Positions 11,601 through 24,038 of a stretch of 64,000 nucleotides of DNA are shown piece after piece. This stretch comes from Liolophura sinensis. Taxonomy: Eukaryota; Mollusca; Polyplacophora; Chitonida; Chitonidae. How positions within the stretch are numbered: the stretch's first letter is position 1; the number at the start of each line of letters is the position of its first letter. The DNA lies in contig NC_088303.1 in assembly GCF_032854445.1 (NCBI RefSeq), positions 34,575,265 to 34,639,264 of the forward strand, written 5' to 3'. The notes below the pieces were generated by a model. The model had not been told where the DNA came from. It made no database searches and worked only from the letters and a program-made list of their open reading frames with translations. The translations under genes and the position numbers were made by a program.

Positions 11601-14011
11601 AAGGCTTCTTTGGGCTGGTGAATATGAGATGAAACCACAGAAATGCTTGAAATTTTACTAGCTTCACTGAAGAACGTCCTGATATTGATGCACATCCCCA
11701 AACAACGTGTCAGATGGTTTACTGAATGATCTGAAATGAGTCTGGTTGGTGAAAATATGTTGTACTACGGAATGGTAAGGCCTGGTGGGTTTGAAAGTGT
11801 TGTAACAGTTATTAAAAGTTTTGAGAGTCCTAGATATTAATCCAAGTCCATGTGCTTATAAATTACAAGTGATGCGCCAGCTAGAAAACGAGGAACGCCA
11901 ATTGGCTGAAATTCCCCACTTTCATGATTGATGTTAATTATTTTTTCTATGAAGACGGACTGTATTTCTCTAGTCCTTAGCTATCTGCAGTCACTTGTAA
12001 TGAAAGCCGTGGAATTTGTGTGAAGGGTGTTGAAAAAGATGTGAACAAAAAGTCACTCTGGAAAGAGATTTTTTTCAAGAATAAGGTACCACTGAGCTGA
12101 TGTTGGAAGGTTCAGTCATCATTGCCTGATCTAGTCCTAACAGTTTGTGATGTGAAATGAGGCCCATCTCCTATCATTACAGGAACTACATGAATGACAG
12201 TTTCCGTACAGATGTGTTTGTGAAGTATCAGCCAGAAAAAATCGGATGTGCCTGCATATACCTGGCTGCCAGACAGCTACAAATTCCACTTCCGAACTCA
12301 CCGGCCTGGTTTTCCATTTTTGGTGTGAAGGAAGATGAAGTACAGGACATCTGCCTCTCGGTTCTCAAACTGTATGCCAGACCAAAGGTTAGTTCATGTT
12401 GGCTGATCCACTTAAGTACTGAACAAGGAAGTCCTACAGTTGTTTTCAGACTTGACCCCACCCAGATTAGCAACCATGTTTGAATCTTTTAGCAATTTGA
12501 TTATTTATTACTATTAAGAAATTTGTTTTATTTTCTCATGGAGTTATTTTTTGTTTCAGCCAAATTATGATGAACTTGAGAAGATTGTCAATGATGCCAA
12601 AAAAATCCAGATTGAAGCTAAACTCAAGGCCAAAGGGATAACATCTGAACAGGGAACACCCAACTCCAATTCCAGGCCATGTAAGTTATATTTGATGTTT
12701 TTGTCATTTGTGATTGTCTTTCTTCATTCATAGTTAACTGCAAGTCCAGACTGCTGTCAAAAGAATGAAATGCACGTCAAGACATGGGTAATTGACATCT
12801 GGTAATTTGTTGAAATACTGAAATTTTGTGGTGAAATTTCCTGTAGACAGCCATACATAACCATTTTGCGAGGTTAAATTCTGGTTAACCTGTTTTTCAT
12901 TTTATTGACAAAAGTTTTCTTTGCCCAGCATGTTGTGATGATAGTTCCTTCCTCTTCAGGTACCCCTAGGAATGTGAGCCCTAATCCATCACTCTTGGGA
13001 ACAATGAAAAAAGTGAAATCAGACTTAGACATTCATGGAAATGGAACCCCAGTGTAAGTACTGATACTGAAACATTATATATGTAAGGTGTAGCTCCTAG
13101 GGAATGATATTTGTTGCAAGAGGTTACTCTTATTGGGGTTTTCTTTGAAGACCCACACACACATTTAAACCACTAATTTCCACTAATAATCCTTGTATAC
13201 ACTTAGAGTAGATACACATGTCTACATTTTTTGAATTATTCTGAGATTCAACCTGTGAATGATTGGTAAGATTGACTACCAAGGCTTTAAATTACCCCGC
13301 AGTTTTCATTTTGATGAATTAGGCTTTAGGGTAGGTTGCTGCATGTAGGGTTGACAATGTGTTTCAGTGCAATTTATAGGTCTTACGTAAATTTTGTGAT
13401 ATCATGCCAAGGAATACTTTCAACTGAAGAAGCAGATTTATAGAGTTGCTGATCCATAATTTTTGTATGTTTATAGAGAAAAGAACCATTCAAAGAAGAG
13501 AAATCATTCACCAGATAACCGGGACTCCAGCAAGTCGAGGTAAGAAAACATTCCGCAGTTAATGTGATTAATGAATTATTTCTTTTCCTTGAGATAATTG
13601 ATGTGTTCAAGTTGTTTGTCACCATAATAATACTTAATAAATCTGTCATTCAACAGATCGTCTCGATCCCACTCAAGTAGAAGCAGAAGTCGAAGCACGA
13701 GCAGAAGTCCTGCGCCCAAATCCAGAAAGTACAGGTCTCCTGTCAGGAAGCAGAAAAAGGATCGTTTGTCGCCAGACCGTTACAAGGAGAAGCATCATTC
13801 CCACAAACACGAAAAGCGCCGAAAGCGCTCCTTGTCCAGGAGTCGCAGTCGCTCTCTCAGCCTCTCGCCTGACCGTCGGCACAGCCACAAAAAGTATTAT
13901 AAGGACAAAATGCGATACCGAAGTCCTGAGCCTCACAGGCGCTCACACAAACACAGGAATGGCCACAACAGTCCAGTCAGGGATAAATACTCCAAATACT
14001 ACCGCAGATGA
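5613..14011 (+). CDS. CCNL1: Cyclin L (RS-domain cyclin, splicing/transcription CDK partner)
   Basis: Ten coding exons: 5613-5816, 5958-6032, 6222-6331, 10485-10605, 10813-10877, 12183-12387, 12560-12680, 12960-13053, 13477-13539 and 13657-14011. Phases agree throughout and give 470 aa. The start at MADEKQ has a good context (GAAATGG); an in-frame ATG at 5559 would add 18 residues. Residues 35-260 follow vertebrate cyclin L closely: [118 protein letters not shown]. This is the double cyclin fold. Residues about 335-470 are an Arg/Ser tail with many RS and SP dipeptides ([11 protein letters not shown]), typical of nuclear-speckle splicing factors. Cyclin L partners CDK11 and related kinases and promotes pre-mRNA splicing (family knowledge). 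Intron 1 has a GC donor. Intron 3 is 4.15 kb. Vertebrates have CCNL1 and CCNL2; this may be the single pro-orthologue, so the number in the symbol is nominal. Confidence 0.97.
6743..6757 (+). repeat. poly(C) run in cyclin L intron 3
   Basis: An uninterrupted run of about 15 or more C residues in AT-rich intron sequence. It is a simple homopolymer, and its length may be an assembly artefact. Confidence 0.7.
7259..7356 (+). other. candidate cryptic or poison exon in cyclin L intron 3
   Basis: A pyrimidine-rich acceptor (TTTTTTCTGCTGG, then TTTGCACAG) precedes a GC-richer block. Donors could be GAATG/GTTTGT or ATG/GTAACA a few bases later. Joined to exon 3 in its phase 2, the frame gives about 22 codons and then TGA at 7323-7325. 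Inclusion would cut the protein inside the first cyclin fold. There is no transcript evidence. Confidence 0.35.
9066..9108 (-). repeat. fragment related to the 54.5-kb minisatellite unit
   Basis: GTTAAACCCCAAGCACTCGC, then TCACTCACTG, is the reverse complement of the unit AGTGAGTGAGCGAGTGCTTG, GGGTTTAAC that forms the array at 54541-56020. It is a single dispersed copy in cyclin L intron 3. Confidence 0.7.
11169..11772 (+). other. candidate poison exon in cyclin L intron 5
   Basis: A strong acceptor (TTCATTTTTCCTTTTTGCTA, CCCCAG) stands before CTAGGAGGG. Exon 5 ends GCATG, so splicing here reads GCA TGC TAG: Trp is replaced by Cys and stop follows at once, after the first cyclin fold. Base composition stays GC-richer than the flanking intron to about 11.77 kb, where GGAATG/GTAAGG is a good donor; TTGT/GTAAAA near 11417 is an earlier option. 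Vertebrate cyclin L genes make short RS-less isoforms by alternative use of this same intron (as I recall the isoform lengths). It may be a cassette or a terminal exon. Confidence 0.5.
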
Positions 14012-15480
14012 TGCTTGTGAATTTTAAAGAAATTATCCGATTGCAATTTACAATCTTATCAGGTATATCATATACATACATATATATATAGCAGATCTTT
14101 ATTTTGTGTCTCCATTTGCAGGCGCAGCAAACGACAAAGGGCCATTTATCATATTTGAATTTGTATGGAAAAGTTAAGTGTTATTCTTGGAACTCTGAGG
14201 AATTTTGAGGTAGTGTTACTCTGTGATATTTAAATCCTGATTTTGGGTTTTATATTAATACTTGCTGCTTAACTGAAAAATTTGCTGACATGTTCATTTT
14301 TGGTTAAGGAGTTGAAAGTTGTGTTGATGATTAATCAATGGTTAGGAGATTAGAAATCATGAATGTAGAGAATCCTGATGTTTTTATCAATCCAAAAAGC
14401 ATCCAGTTGTCAACCAGATTTTTTTTATTTCCAAGTCAAACACTATTGTTTGATCGACAGTGAAAGTAATATTTGAGAAGATTTGTGTAATTTTTTGTAG
14501 GTATTAACCTGTATATCATCATAACAATTCAGAAAGCAGCTCATATTCATCAAACGATCCTCCGTATTTAAAAAAAAATTAGTTTGATACATGTATATGT
14601 TGAAAATGTCTTGTTTATATGTCCATAAATCGACACATCCTGAAATGTTTGCGTGAGAATAGACATTGATAAAAGAATGCATGTTTTTTCTGTCATCTTT
14701 TGAACTTTTGAATACTCCACAAAGCTTGTATATATGTAAATAAAACTACTTCATGAAATACATGACTTTGTTGAAAATGTAAGGTGAATTCCATCATGTT
14801 CAGATGCAACTTTCACAAATTTTGGTACTCTGATTTGTTCATCTTTTGAAACTACCAAACAATGATATACTCATAGAATCAAATTATTTCCAAAGTTTTG
14901 TAAAAGTGGCCTCTGAATTAGAATGCCCAAATGACATGTTTATCTCAGAACTGAAAGTTAATTTTTTTCGTAGCAGTCCTGCAACAGTGTGTAGTGACTG
15001 GTTTCAGTTTTTTGGTTACATTGAAAGCTCATTCTCAATCCTGCAAAAACTTCTGAATTCTCTGGTTTCTTGGTTTCCTCATCTGTGACTAACAAACTTA
15101 TATGTAGGCTTTAGTGCAGGAAGTTACCCCTCACATAGCCATGTAAATGTAACTAGTTCCTTTAAAACGGATAACAATCTTGTCTCAGGGAGATTCTTGT
15201 GACCCAATCTCTGGTGGAAAGGCTGATTTTGAGAAGTGAACAGATCATTTGGAGATTTGTTTGAGGGTTGGGGAGTTTGGTCATTCGTGTTAAATAAAGC
15301 TGATGTGACGGTGATTATATATATACTGATATATGTAACAGATCACTATCCTAGGCGTCCGTTTGTGTACTTTCCACCTTGTGGTCTTCATGGGAACATG
15401 ACGCAGGTGATGGGAGAGAGGCAGATAGGCAAGGAAATATCTTAATTCCTGTTTTTTCCAGACTTTTTGACATTGTAGAG
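14012..15480 (+). other. cyclin L 3' UTR and flank
   Basis: AT-rich, without long coding frames. AATAAA at 14739-14744, about 730 nt after the stop, is the best early poly(A) signal; another AATAAA occurs near 15293. A short (TA) run lies at about 14082-14092. No SINE seen. Confidence 0.5.
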
Positions 15481-17374
15481 CATACTTAATTGTTCTTCAA
15501 AAATATAGCCACTTTTTACACAGGCTTTGTAGGTTTTACCAAAATTAAGCTTCTCAGATCTCTCTCCCTCTAAATATCTGTCTATTGAATGCATGTCTTA
15601 GACATAATGCAATGGACTTTGACTTCATTATTCTCTAAAAGACATCTTTGTAAATGAAACAAACTATAAATGACATCTGTATAACATGAGATCTCAAAGT
15701 TCTTGTAAGGTACTGTTGCAACAGAGATCCGAAGTTGCAAGACTTGAAACTATCGCAGACAGGAATCCCGTTTAAACTTTTTGTTAATAGTTTAAATATT
15801 CATCGAATATAGAGTCTGCATTTATGTACCGTAGTAGTTTCACCTTGTCCAAGATTGCATGCTGCGTGCAGTGTCGGTACATAGGGTGTCTTAAGTAATG
15901 CATTCCTGTAAAGCAGCAATAAATTAGTTAACTCGCGTCAGGTCGGACAAATGACTAAAACTGTGTCCATTACCGGTACCTATATAAGTTAACATTTAGG
16001 CTGATTCAAAGATATAGGAGGTTTGGTTGGATGGTAGGAGGATATCCTAGGGGGAAAATTAAGTTTCAGAGCCAAAAGTAATAGTCTATGACATGACTTT
16101 GCCTTCAAATTGCATGTTCTGCCATTTTGGGTCATACTAGTATAGAGTTCAATAAGCTAATCAGGGTACTATAACAACACCTGAATGATGACAATGCACT
16201 GTGTTAAAGTTAGCACGGTTAATACATTGGCTTGCCCAAATCCTATAATCGTGTAGACAGAGAATTTATATACAGGCATGACTATGATGTAGACACTATA
16301 TATATATATATATATATATCGTTTGTTACTTCCATGTATAACAGTCACATTCAACTTGTTGATAGATCTACGATTTGACTGCTTTAAGATTAATGGTAAG
16401 TGAAGAGGCCAGGAATTAATGATGGCCGGTTGATGACTCGTCATGCACATCATGACGAGTTTAAACTGTGTCTGTGTTCAGATCACTGTCACGTGGTGAT
16501 TGATTGACAGGTAAACAGAGCTGAATGAGCGTGATCAACATTGTAACCATGGAAGCGCGCCGCGTCTGGCCAACCGGCATGGCGGTTACGGCTGATGTCG
16601 GCAGAGCGACGGTAGAAACAGACTCAGCGTACAACAACACCTACGATCTCCATCAACACTGAAAATGGCGATTTTATGTACATCGTGTGGATTTCATAAA
16701 CACCTTACCAAACTCTGGAGTCCAAATTTGGATTATGCGTGAAATATAATCAAGGGGTGCCGATTGCACCTGTATTGATACGGGACCACGTTGACAGGTG
16801 AACGAATGAATAACCGCGATTGAATAGGGTCAGCGGTTTAACCATAACGGTCGGCACGTTTGTTCATAGTCGTGTTTTCTACACTCACTAGGCAGAGTAC
16901 GCAAATACATATTGTCCGCTCAACCATTGCCCCCCGACATGCAGGAACTTGCGCTGTCACTCTCAAGGACCACGTTGTTAGTCCCATAGACGTCTATTTC
17001 AGTGACAGATTGGCGATCCATACCCAAGCCAAAGGAATATCCGAGCCATTTTTGTGGAATTTCACCACAGCCACCCGTAATATTTACCTGGATGATTTTT
17101 ACCTGTATCTGTGATTATCTTCAGAAGCCTTACATGTTGTGATTTACCCATGTTGTGTGCCTTTAACTTGTAGGCCTAATGATATAGTTGGAGATGTGAT
17201 AGGCCTATAAATTTCGGTAGTACATATGCAGCCTTTAATCGAGCCAACACAATGAATTGTGACATTTCTGATGTAAAATGCTTTTTACTGCCTTACAACT
17301 TTACCAGTCATGTGTGCTTTTTTACCTATAGGTAAGTTTAAGCACCATCCATAATTCCCGTATACTCAGTTACT
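15481..17374 (+). other. intergenic DNA and probable 5' region of the unknown nuclear gene
   Basis: A (TA)n run lies at 16299-16319 and a 10-bp perfect inverted repeat (ACTCGTCATG) at 16436-16445/16451-16460. A GC-rich, CpG-bearing patch at about 16540-16640 (GCGCGCCGCGTC) is the most promoter-like sequence before the gene at 17375. TTTTTACCTATAG at 17320-17333 could be a 5' UTR acceptor 41 bp before the start codon. No protein-coding exon is evident. Confidence 0.45.
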
Positions 17375-20300
17375 ATGGCAACCGGGTTGCCCCCTACCGG
17401 CCTGAACCGACGGCGGTTCGTGCCGAAAATGACAGGAGGCAAACGTGGGCCTTCTGAACCGATTGCGACAACCAGCGACGAGGAGGAAACGTGCGACAGC
17501 TGGAAAGATGGGCAGACGGAAGGACCCCCTGAAGCCCGGAAGTGCATAGATAGTCCCTTACAGAGCCCCGTGAGTCCGGTGGGGTCAGTAGACTACGAAA
17601 ACGTGAGTTCCCCGGGGGACAGCAGCACGGCTAGTGGACCCGTGTATGTGCGACAGCCCGGTTTTACGCATCACGCCCACGAGGTGACCAAACCGAAATC
17701 GAAGAAAAAGAAAACTCTAACAGTGACGGACAGATTAAGTACAAGGACACCCGAGCAGGAATTAGCTCCCAAAGCCAGGCCTAAGAAAGGTAAGGCTCGC
17801 CCTTTTAAATTTAATGTTGCTTCTGCAAGTATGAAGAGGTTAGATAAATGTTAAAGGTTCAAACTTTTAATCGGTGCATAAATCAGGCTTTAGTGAACAG
17901 ATAACAAAGTTTTGAGGAAGTTTATAACGGTGAACAATTTAGAACAAATGCCAGTAGAATTAGTGGCACTACAACATACGTGTATTATTGGTTTTATTGA
18001 AACATTATTGCAAACATGTGGTAACAAATGTGGCGTGAATCGAAAATGTTACAGCATTTGTGCACTAGCAATAAAATCACTTTATAGTGTCTTTATAGTT
18101 TTATGTTAGATCGTTTGAACAATATATGTTGTACTTGAGCAACAGTGTAAACTAATGTGAATTAAATGAAAGCAGATGTATTGTTGTAGAAAAAAAGGAA
18201 TGTGAAAATATGAGTAAAATATGTGGTACATCTATATGTAAAATCAAGAAATATGCGAAGCAGCATCTAGTGGCAGCAGTATAAAATTGTTTGAATAGTA
18301 TCTTGTGTGATGTTGGAGAAGTTTAAATGTAGTTAGGTTTAGGTTGTAACATTGTCTAAATATTTAATTACAGACTGAAAGAAATATTATATGTTAACAA
18401 CATTAAGAGTTTCATGTTCATAAGCCTATAAATCTGTTTTTTTTTTTTTGTTAAAAGATATGTTGCTAATAGACATTATCAGGATTGAACATTGTAGTCC
18501 TAGCATATATTGAATTATAAATATATACCTTGCAGGAATGAAAGATGATATGAACAGTGCTAAAACTAAAATGCATTTGTCTGCTGTATGGCAAACAGCA
18601 TAATAATCTGAAATTGCACAGGTTACTGTTCAATGAAACATTTCAGGCAATTTAACCATGATAATGTCTGCGGACAGAAAAAATCAGGTAGAGAAACCAT
18701 TGCTCTTAAAATGCGCTTTATTCAAATATGCAACGTCATTGATAAAGAGCTTGTCGCCTATTGGGAGAACTTATTATATTGGGTGTGCTAGAAAAAGTAC
18801 AGAATCTTCTTAAATTCAAAGTTATTCAGAATTTTTTTCCAACGTAAGACTTTAACGGTTAGTATAGGTGGGCCATGAAAAAGGAGAAAAAACTTTATTC
18901 AATTTGCAGTTGTTCAAAACATTTTTAACAGAAGACTTTATTAAGAGTCTGTGGCATGTGTGTTAATCACCAAAGATCATGTCAACTTTCGGGAGAAATT
19001 TTTATATTGGGTGAACAGTTATTCAGAATGTTTTGAAAATAAGCCTTTGGTAATTCACACACTTCATTTAATGAAAGTTAGACTCAGTTCATAAAAATTT
19101 CAGCATCACAGGGGAAGTCATGTTAATGTGTTTTCTGTTTTCTGGATCATATATAAGACTACTTATCCTGTAAGTTTCTGTTGTTTACCAGCTCACACGT
19201 GTGTTATCTGCACTGCAGGTGGTAATGTTGTATTGAGCCAGTCAAGAAATATCATATCTGTGCAAAGAAATTGATATTATTTATAGTCAGAGGTGTAATA
19301 AATCGGATAATACAAGTACAAACCACTTACTTTTTCTCCATATAAGATTACTTTATCCTGGTAACTAATGGTTTAATATAAGAAAATGACCATAAATTTT
19401 GTTCGTGCCTGACATTTATTTGCCCCTGAATATGCACTTTTGTGGCTGAAACTTTAGGTCATTGACTTAAGGGCCTAAATATGGCGTAGGTACTTGTATT
19501 TGAATGAAATAACTGTTATTAAAGTGAATCTGCAGTTGAAAATTGGTGAATAATTATTGCCTCGCTAAAATAGTTCATGGAGAGGATATACATGCGATGT
19601 AACATTTTCCCCATCTGTCGATGTATCCAGTTAATCTTTCTGTTAAAGTCCAGTTTTACTGTGGACAATCTACCGACTCATACATTGTCAGACTTTGTGT
19701 ACACCGCACCTAAGGGGGATAAAACACATTCATTACCATAACAAGGAATTTCTATCCCATTAACCTGTTATTTACTATGGTCAATTTGTACTCCAATCAG
19801 CATGTACTTGCACAGTTATAAATAAACTTTGTGTAGTCAGCACCTAAAATACAATGCAACAAATATTGTAAATTCAGTCAATTTTACATATATCAATTGT
19901 CTTATCAAAAACATTTAATTCATTATCTTTTTACAGCATTTTTTTCTCAATCTGCTGGTTGATTAATCTCAGATTTTGTACAAATAATGGTCAGAGCCTC
20001 TGCCGCGAAGTCAGTGTACCGAGGATCAAACCCTGGTTAAGTCATATATGTATCAAAGATTTTAAAAATGGTACATGTTGCTGCCTAACTTGGCGCCCAG
20101 CACTGAGAGGTTAGAGTAAGGAAACACAAGTGGTTGGTCCGGTGTCAGTATAATGTGCCTTGCTGAGGTGTCATGTCATGTCTGGTATCTGCTGCATGAT
20201 TCTTCAGTAGCAGCAGAACTTTGTCGGCATGGACCCTGTCACAAGAAGACACAGTATATATATATATATATATACACACACACAAACACCTAATGAATCT

Positions 20301-23300
20301 AAGTAGTCACATGACTGAAAAATTATTAATACAACAAAAGACCCTACATATACATACCACCTCTGCAACTAATACTATGAAACATTCTGAGAGAACAGTG
20401 AGGAGTAGAGAAATACTTTGGCCATTTTTATGAAGCTTGTATCTTTAATGATACAAACAAGTTATTTTTAGCATTATTTTTCAAATAATCATGTGCATAT
20501 AAAATAAACTGAAAAAAGTACTTCAGTGATTAAAAAAGTTGAAGATTGACAGTGTGCATGTTAATTACCTTAATTTGTATTTTAACTAATAGTATGTATG
20601 TATACACTCGATTCATCAGGATAATTTAAGGTGACTTGAAGGGAGTGGTATTGTACACTCTCCTTAGATTTTAATATAACAAACATCGGGCATCACATTT
20701 AGAGATATACAACCACTAAGAGATTTGTATTGTTTTGTTTTTTTCTTATTATTTTGGTTTTGGCTTTTCTGTTTATGTTTTGACTATAAATTGTGATTCC
20801 TTTGTACTTATTTCGTCTGAAAAAATGTTCAGTCAGCCATAGGGTGATATATGCCATAGGTAATGTTGTAAGTTGTTTGTGTGAAAACCAATTTCAGGAA
20901 ATTTGCCAAGAATGTTAATGTGCTTGTCTGTTTTGGCTCAAGGCCCAAGATTAGACTTGTTGTCAACTGTGGTGGACTATAATTGTCTGATGACCTCATG
21001 CTTTCGTGCTTTTCATGCTTAAACTGTTGTGAAGCTAGAAAGAATAAAATCTGAACTACGGTGATGTATTATTGATGATATTGTTAGTTTACCACAGGGA
21101 GAACACGTCACAATAAAAGGTGGAACAGATATTTATTTGGATATGCATTCATGTACATTTATGCCAAAGACCGTAATCTTTTATTGAAACAAATGAAAAC
21201 TTTTATAGACCTACTCATCGCTTACATGCATAGTCAATTTGTATAATCCATTTTAAACAGGTTGATGTTAATTAAGGGACTGACTGTTTTACCATTAATT
21301 ACAGAAATAATGACACTGCCTGTGCACATTTATTAAACCACATTGGCTGTATGAGGTTATCTCCCTTGGATCTAATGGTGCCCCTAATCAGATGTGCACC
21401 AGTAAACATAAGACCATTTACCAGTAATATTTATATTAACATATACCAAGAACCAGTCTTATGATGCTTAGTCAAACATTTAATCTATTTGTGTGTGGGT
21501 TTTATACTAAATTGGTAAATTGATTTTAAGTTATAGGTTACAGTGATATGATATTGTCTCTGTCCAGTCCCAAGGTTTTAAGGTATGATTGGTAAATATG
21601 GTGTATTGTTCATGAAACGTGTATTTTCAGATCCTTTGCCGATGCGATTAAGAGCTCTCCCACAATCCTTCTGGCAACAGCCAAACACGCCCAATTATAT
21701 CTCCCCAGCAACATGTTTCGCCACTCTTCCACCACTGAAGATCCGAGACTCAGACGAGGATGTCACAGGTTAATATTTTATGAGATATACAGAGTATACA
21801 GAGTGGGCGTAATTGCTCAACATTTCACGACAACACATGCCATTTCCAGGCTGTGTAAATACGCATTATTTTCCTCTGTTCAACCATGATTTACAAGCAC
21901 AATAAAAAAGGAGAGTATACCACTTGCACCAACTTGTTTTAAGCAGTCAGTGTAGCCTACCACATTAAATGTAACATATTTCATATATAGTTTCAGAGAA
22001 CAAAGGTTACTTGTCTGCAGTGAATAGAAGACCCACTGATTACTCCATGATTTACTATCAATTTTAATTGATATTCCCTGATTTGTGAGCACAATTTAGC
22101 TCGCCACTTGGACCAACTTCAAGTTGTCCACACCAGGCAATGTTCTACATTAGATGTAACCTATTTCGTATATAATTTTGGAGAAGATAAAAGCCTTGTC
22201 TGCAGTGATTAGAAGACCCAGTGATTGCTGCGTGATATACATGTACTATTAATTTTGCTTTTCATTTTGAATTTTTCACGTGAACTCGAACTGTCGTAGA
22301 TGGCTTTTTGTTCCCAATCATATACTGAACCAAACAGAAACAGCAGCTTTCCATCAGCCTTTACATGATCAGGAGAGCTTTATTATAATTGTTTTATGTT
22401 CAGCTATTTATACCTGCTTGTTATGTGCTTCTGATGGCTAAAAACATATTTTATATCGATCTAATCATTAGTACATCTAACCATACTATCAAGCATTAAT
22501 GTAGGTGTTTTATGTGATTATACAATAGTATACAATAATGTCTTGTCTACTTTAAATAGTTCTTTTATGTACCCCGACAAATGCATTAATAGGATTTTGC
22601 TATCCCTTAAAATTCAATGCATGCATGTAATGGGGATTAAAATTGTCATCCCCATATTTGCAGCTTGTTTTCTTTCTCAACAAGAAAACCTGTGATTTCT
22701 CTAATTTAGATGTTCGACCAATCACACCTCCTGAGGATCGAGAGACATGCAAAAAGGTTCCGTCTCGACCAAGTCAGTGTCGAGAACGGAAAATCACTGT
22801 GGCCGACACAGATCAGCTCTTCAGGCTGTTTGATGTGATTGAAAACAAGACGTCGCGCAAATCCGTCAGCCAAGGCAACTTCAAACGAGGAAGGTGAGAA
22901 AGTTGTGGAACAATCCAGTGCCTTTTATCTGCTCGATGACTTAATAGGTGAACTTTTCATATGTAACAACATTGGTCCTAAATTAAAAAATCATTCTCTG
23001 TCAATCATATAAAACAAATTTGAAAAAGTATTTAGGCCTACTGTGGCAGTAATAGCAAAGTAAAGCCTGATGACATAGATAACTTGTGTACAGGCAGCTG
23101 GAGGGTGGATGAGAGGTGATGTGGGGAGGAGTGATTGACTGATGTCAAAATTTGAAATGTAACATAAGCATTTAACTTTAGACTATATGATTTAAAGTTG
23201 ATAACACTTAATAAGTGTCCTATGACGATTTAATCCCTTGAGGCTATAACTTTGTATTATATCGATGTCAAAAATAGCATTGTAGAATCGCCCACCTTGA

Positions 23301-24038
23301 CTGTTGCCTAATTTGAACATTTGGTGTCTAAATACTAAATTTGTTCCCCAGTTTGCACCATGTTTGAACTGCATTCAGCACAGGTGGACTAGTACATTGT
23401 ATCTCTTACAGCAAGGCTGGCAGTTTGGACAGTTTTGCTGGCTATTTATAGTGAATTAGCCTTAACTTCGAGTCATGGTTTGTTAGTTAATAGCTGATTA
23501 TCTCCGGCCGTACATGGAAAGGTCTGACAGCAACCTGCGGATGGTCATGGGTTTCCCCCGGGCCCTACCCTGTTTCCTTCCACCATAATGCTGGCCGCCG
23601 TCGTATAAGTGAAATATTCTTGAGTACGGCGTAAAACACCAATCAAATAAATAAATAAATAGCTGATTATTGTACTGACATTTTTTATTTTGTTCAGTGT
23701 TAAATTGATGTTTATTTGTACATTTAGCCTGTTGTTTGTGTTTTCGTTACATTGTAATTGTAATATGTTCATTTCCTCACAGACCCAGAAAAGTATTCCT
23801 AGGCAAGAGCACAAAGCAAGGTTTATTGTCTGGGAATGACCCTCATTTGGCCGACGCTGTCACAGAAAAAATGTTTCCCAACCTAAGTTTAGAACATCGG
23901 CAACAGATGGGATGTTCCGGCCAGTCGTCACTGCACATGATCACCTTAGAAACGGGGGACAAACCCATTTCATTGCCGTCGCTGAGTATTGAGCAGAATT
24001 ATTCACAGATGTTATCTGAACTTGTTATGCATATTTGA
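17375..24038 (+). CDS. unrecognised disordered basic protein with AT-hook-like motif, 330 aa
   Basis: Four exons: 17375-17789, 21631-21768, 22710-22893 and 23783-24038 (stop TGA). All are GT-AG with matching phases 1, 1, 2. The start codon is in good context (CTATGG). Exon 1 encodes a low-complexity Ser/Pro/Lys region: acidic SDEEE near residue 30, LQSPVSPVGS near 60-70, and basic KPKSKKKK near 108-115 as a possible nuclear localisation signal. Exon 2 has a well-formed block, PMRLRALPQSFWQQPN, then LPPLKIRDSDED. Exon 3 has RPITPPEDRE and DTDQLFRLFDVIEN, an amphipathic segment. Across the exon 3/4 junction lies KRGRPRK, the core of an AT-hook DNA-minor-groove motif. The C-terminus (LSLPSLS type and SQMLSELVMHI) is mildly hydrophobic. 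The codon pattern, lack of stops and clean splice sites support a real gene. A nuclear chromatin or regulatory role is inferred from the basic motifs only; I do not recognise the family. It converges with kazrin. Confidence 0.83.
17790..21630 (+). other. intron 1 of the unknown nuclear gene
   Basis: AT-rich, 3.8 kb. It holds a probable old mobile element at about 19985-20410 and a loose duplication around 18760-18850/18990-19040 sharing GTTATTCAGAAT and TATATTGGGTG. The donor is GTAAGG; the acceptor is GTGTATTTTCAG. No internal exon recognised. Confidence 0.55.
19985..20410. repeat. old dispersed repeat with a tRNA-like stretch
   Basis: Contains GAGGATCAAACCCTGG (its complement resembles a B box), GCTGCCTAACTTGGCGCCCA, GGTTGGTCCGGTGTCAGTAT, TGTCACAAGAAGACAC and a (TA)/(CA) run at 20254-20285. 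This recalls a repeat I have seen in molluscan sequence. No second copy is found in this window, so the call rests on memory. Confidence 0.35.
21887..22262 (+). repeat. degenerate tandem duplication, about 192 bp period
   Basis: Two units start at about 21887 and 22079. Shared order: TGATTT-N-GAGCACAAT, CACTTG-ACCAACTT, ACATTA-ATGTAACATATTTC, CTTGTCTGCAGTGA, TAGAAGACCCA-TGATT. They are strongly diverged, so the duplication is old. It lies in intron 2 of the unknown nuclear gene. Confidence 0.7.
23495..23662 (+). repeat. tRNA-headed SINE, head-truncated copy
   Basis: Starts near CCGGCCGTACATGGAAAGGT, then GGATGGTCATGGGTTTCCCC, CATAATGCTGGCCGCCGTCG, TATAAGTGAAATATTCTTGA, GTACGGCGTAAAACACCAAT and an AATAAATAAATAAAT tail. 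It is well conserved and so relatively young. It sits in intron 3 of the unknown nuclear gene, 120 bp upstream of exon 4. Confidence 0.9.

Noticed and set aside
13673..13936. 87-codon minus-strand frame
   Set aside because: It is the antisense shadow of the cyclin L RS-domain exon.
16436..16460. 10-bp perfect inverted repeat as a terminator or operator
   Set aside because: Bacterial-type elements do not apply here, and a 10-bp palindrome is expected occasionally by chance.
16860..17114. 84-codon plus-strand frame upstream of the unknown gene
   Set aside because: No splice-compatible link to the 17375 exon and no recognisable content. It lies in a moderately GC-rich probable 5' region and could be a leader exon, but I cannot support a protein.
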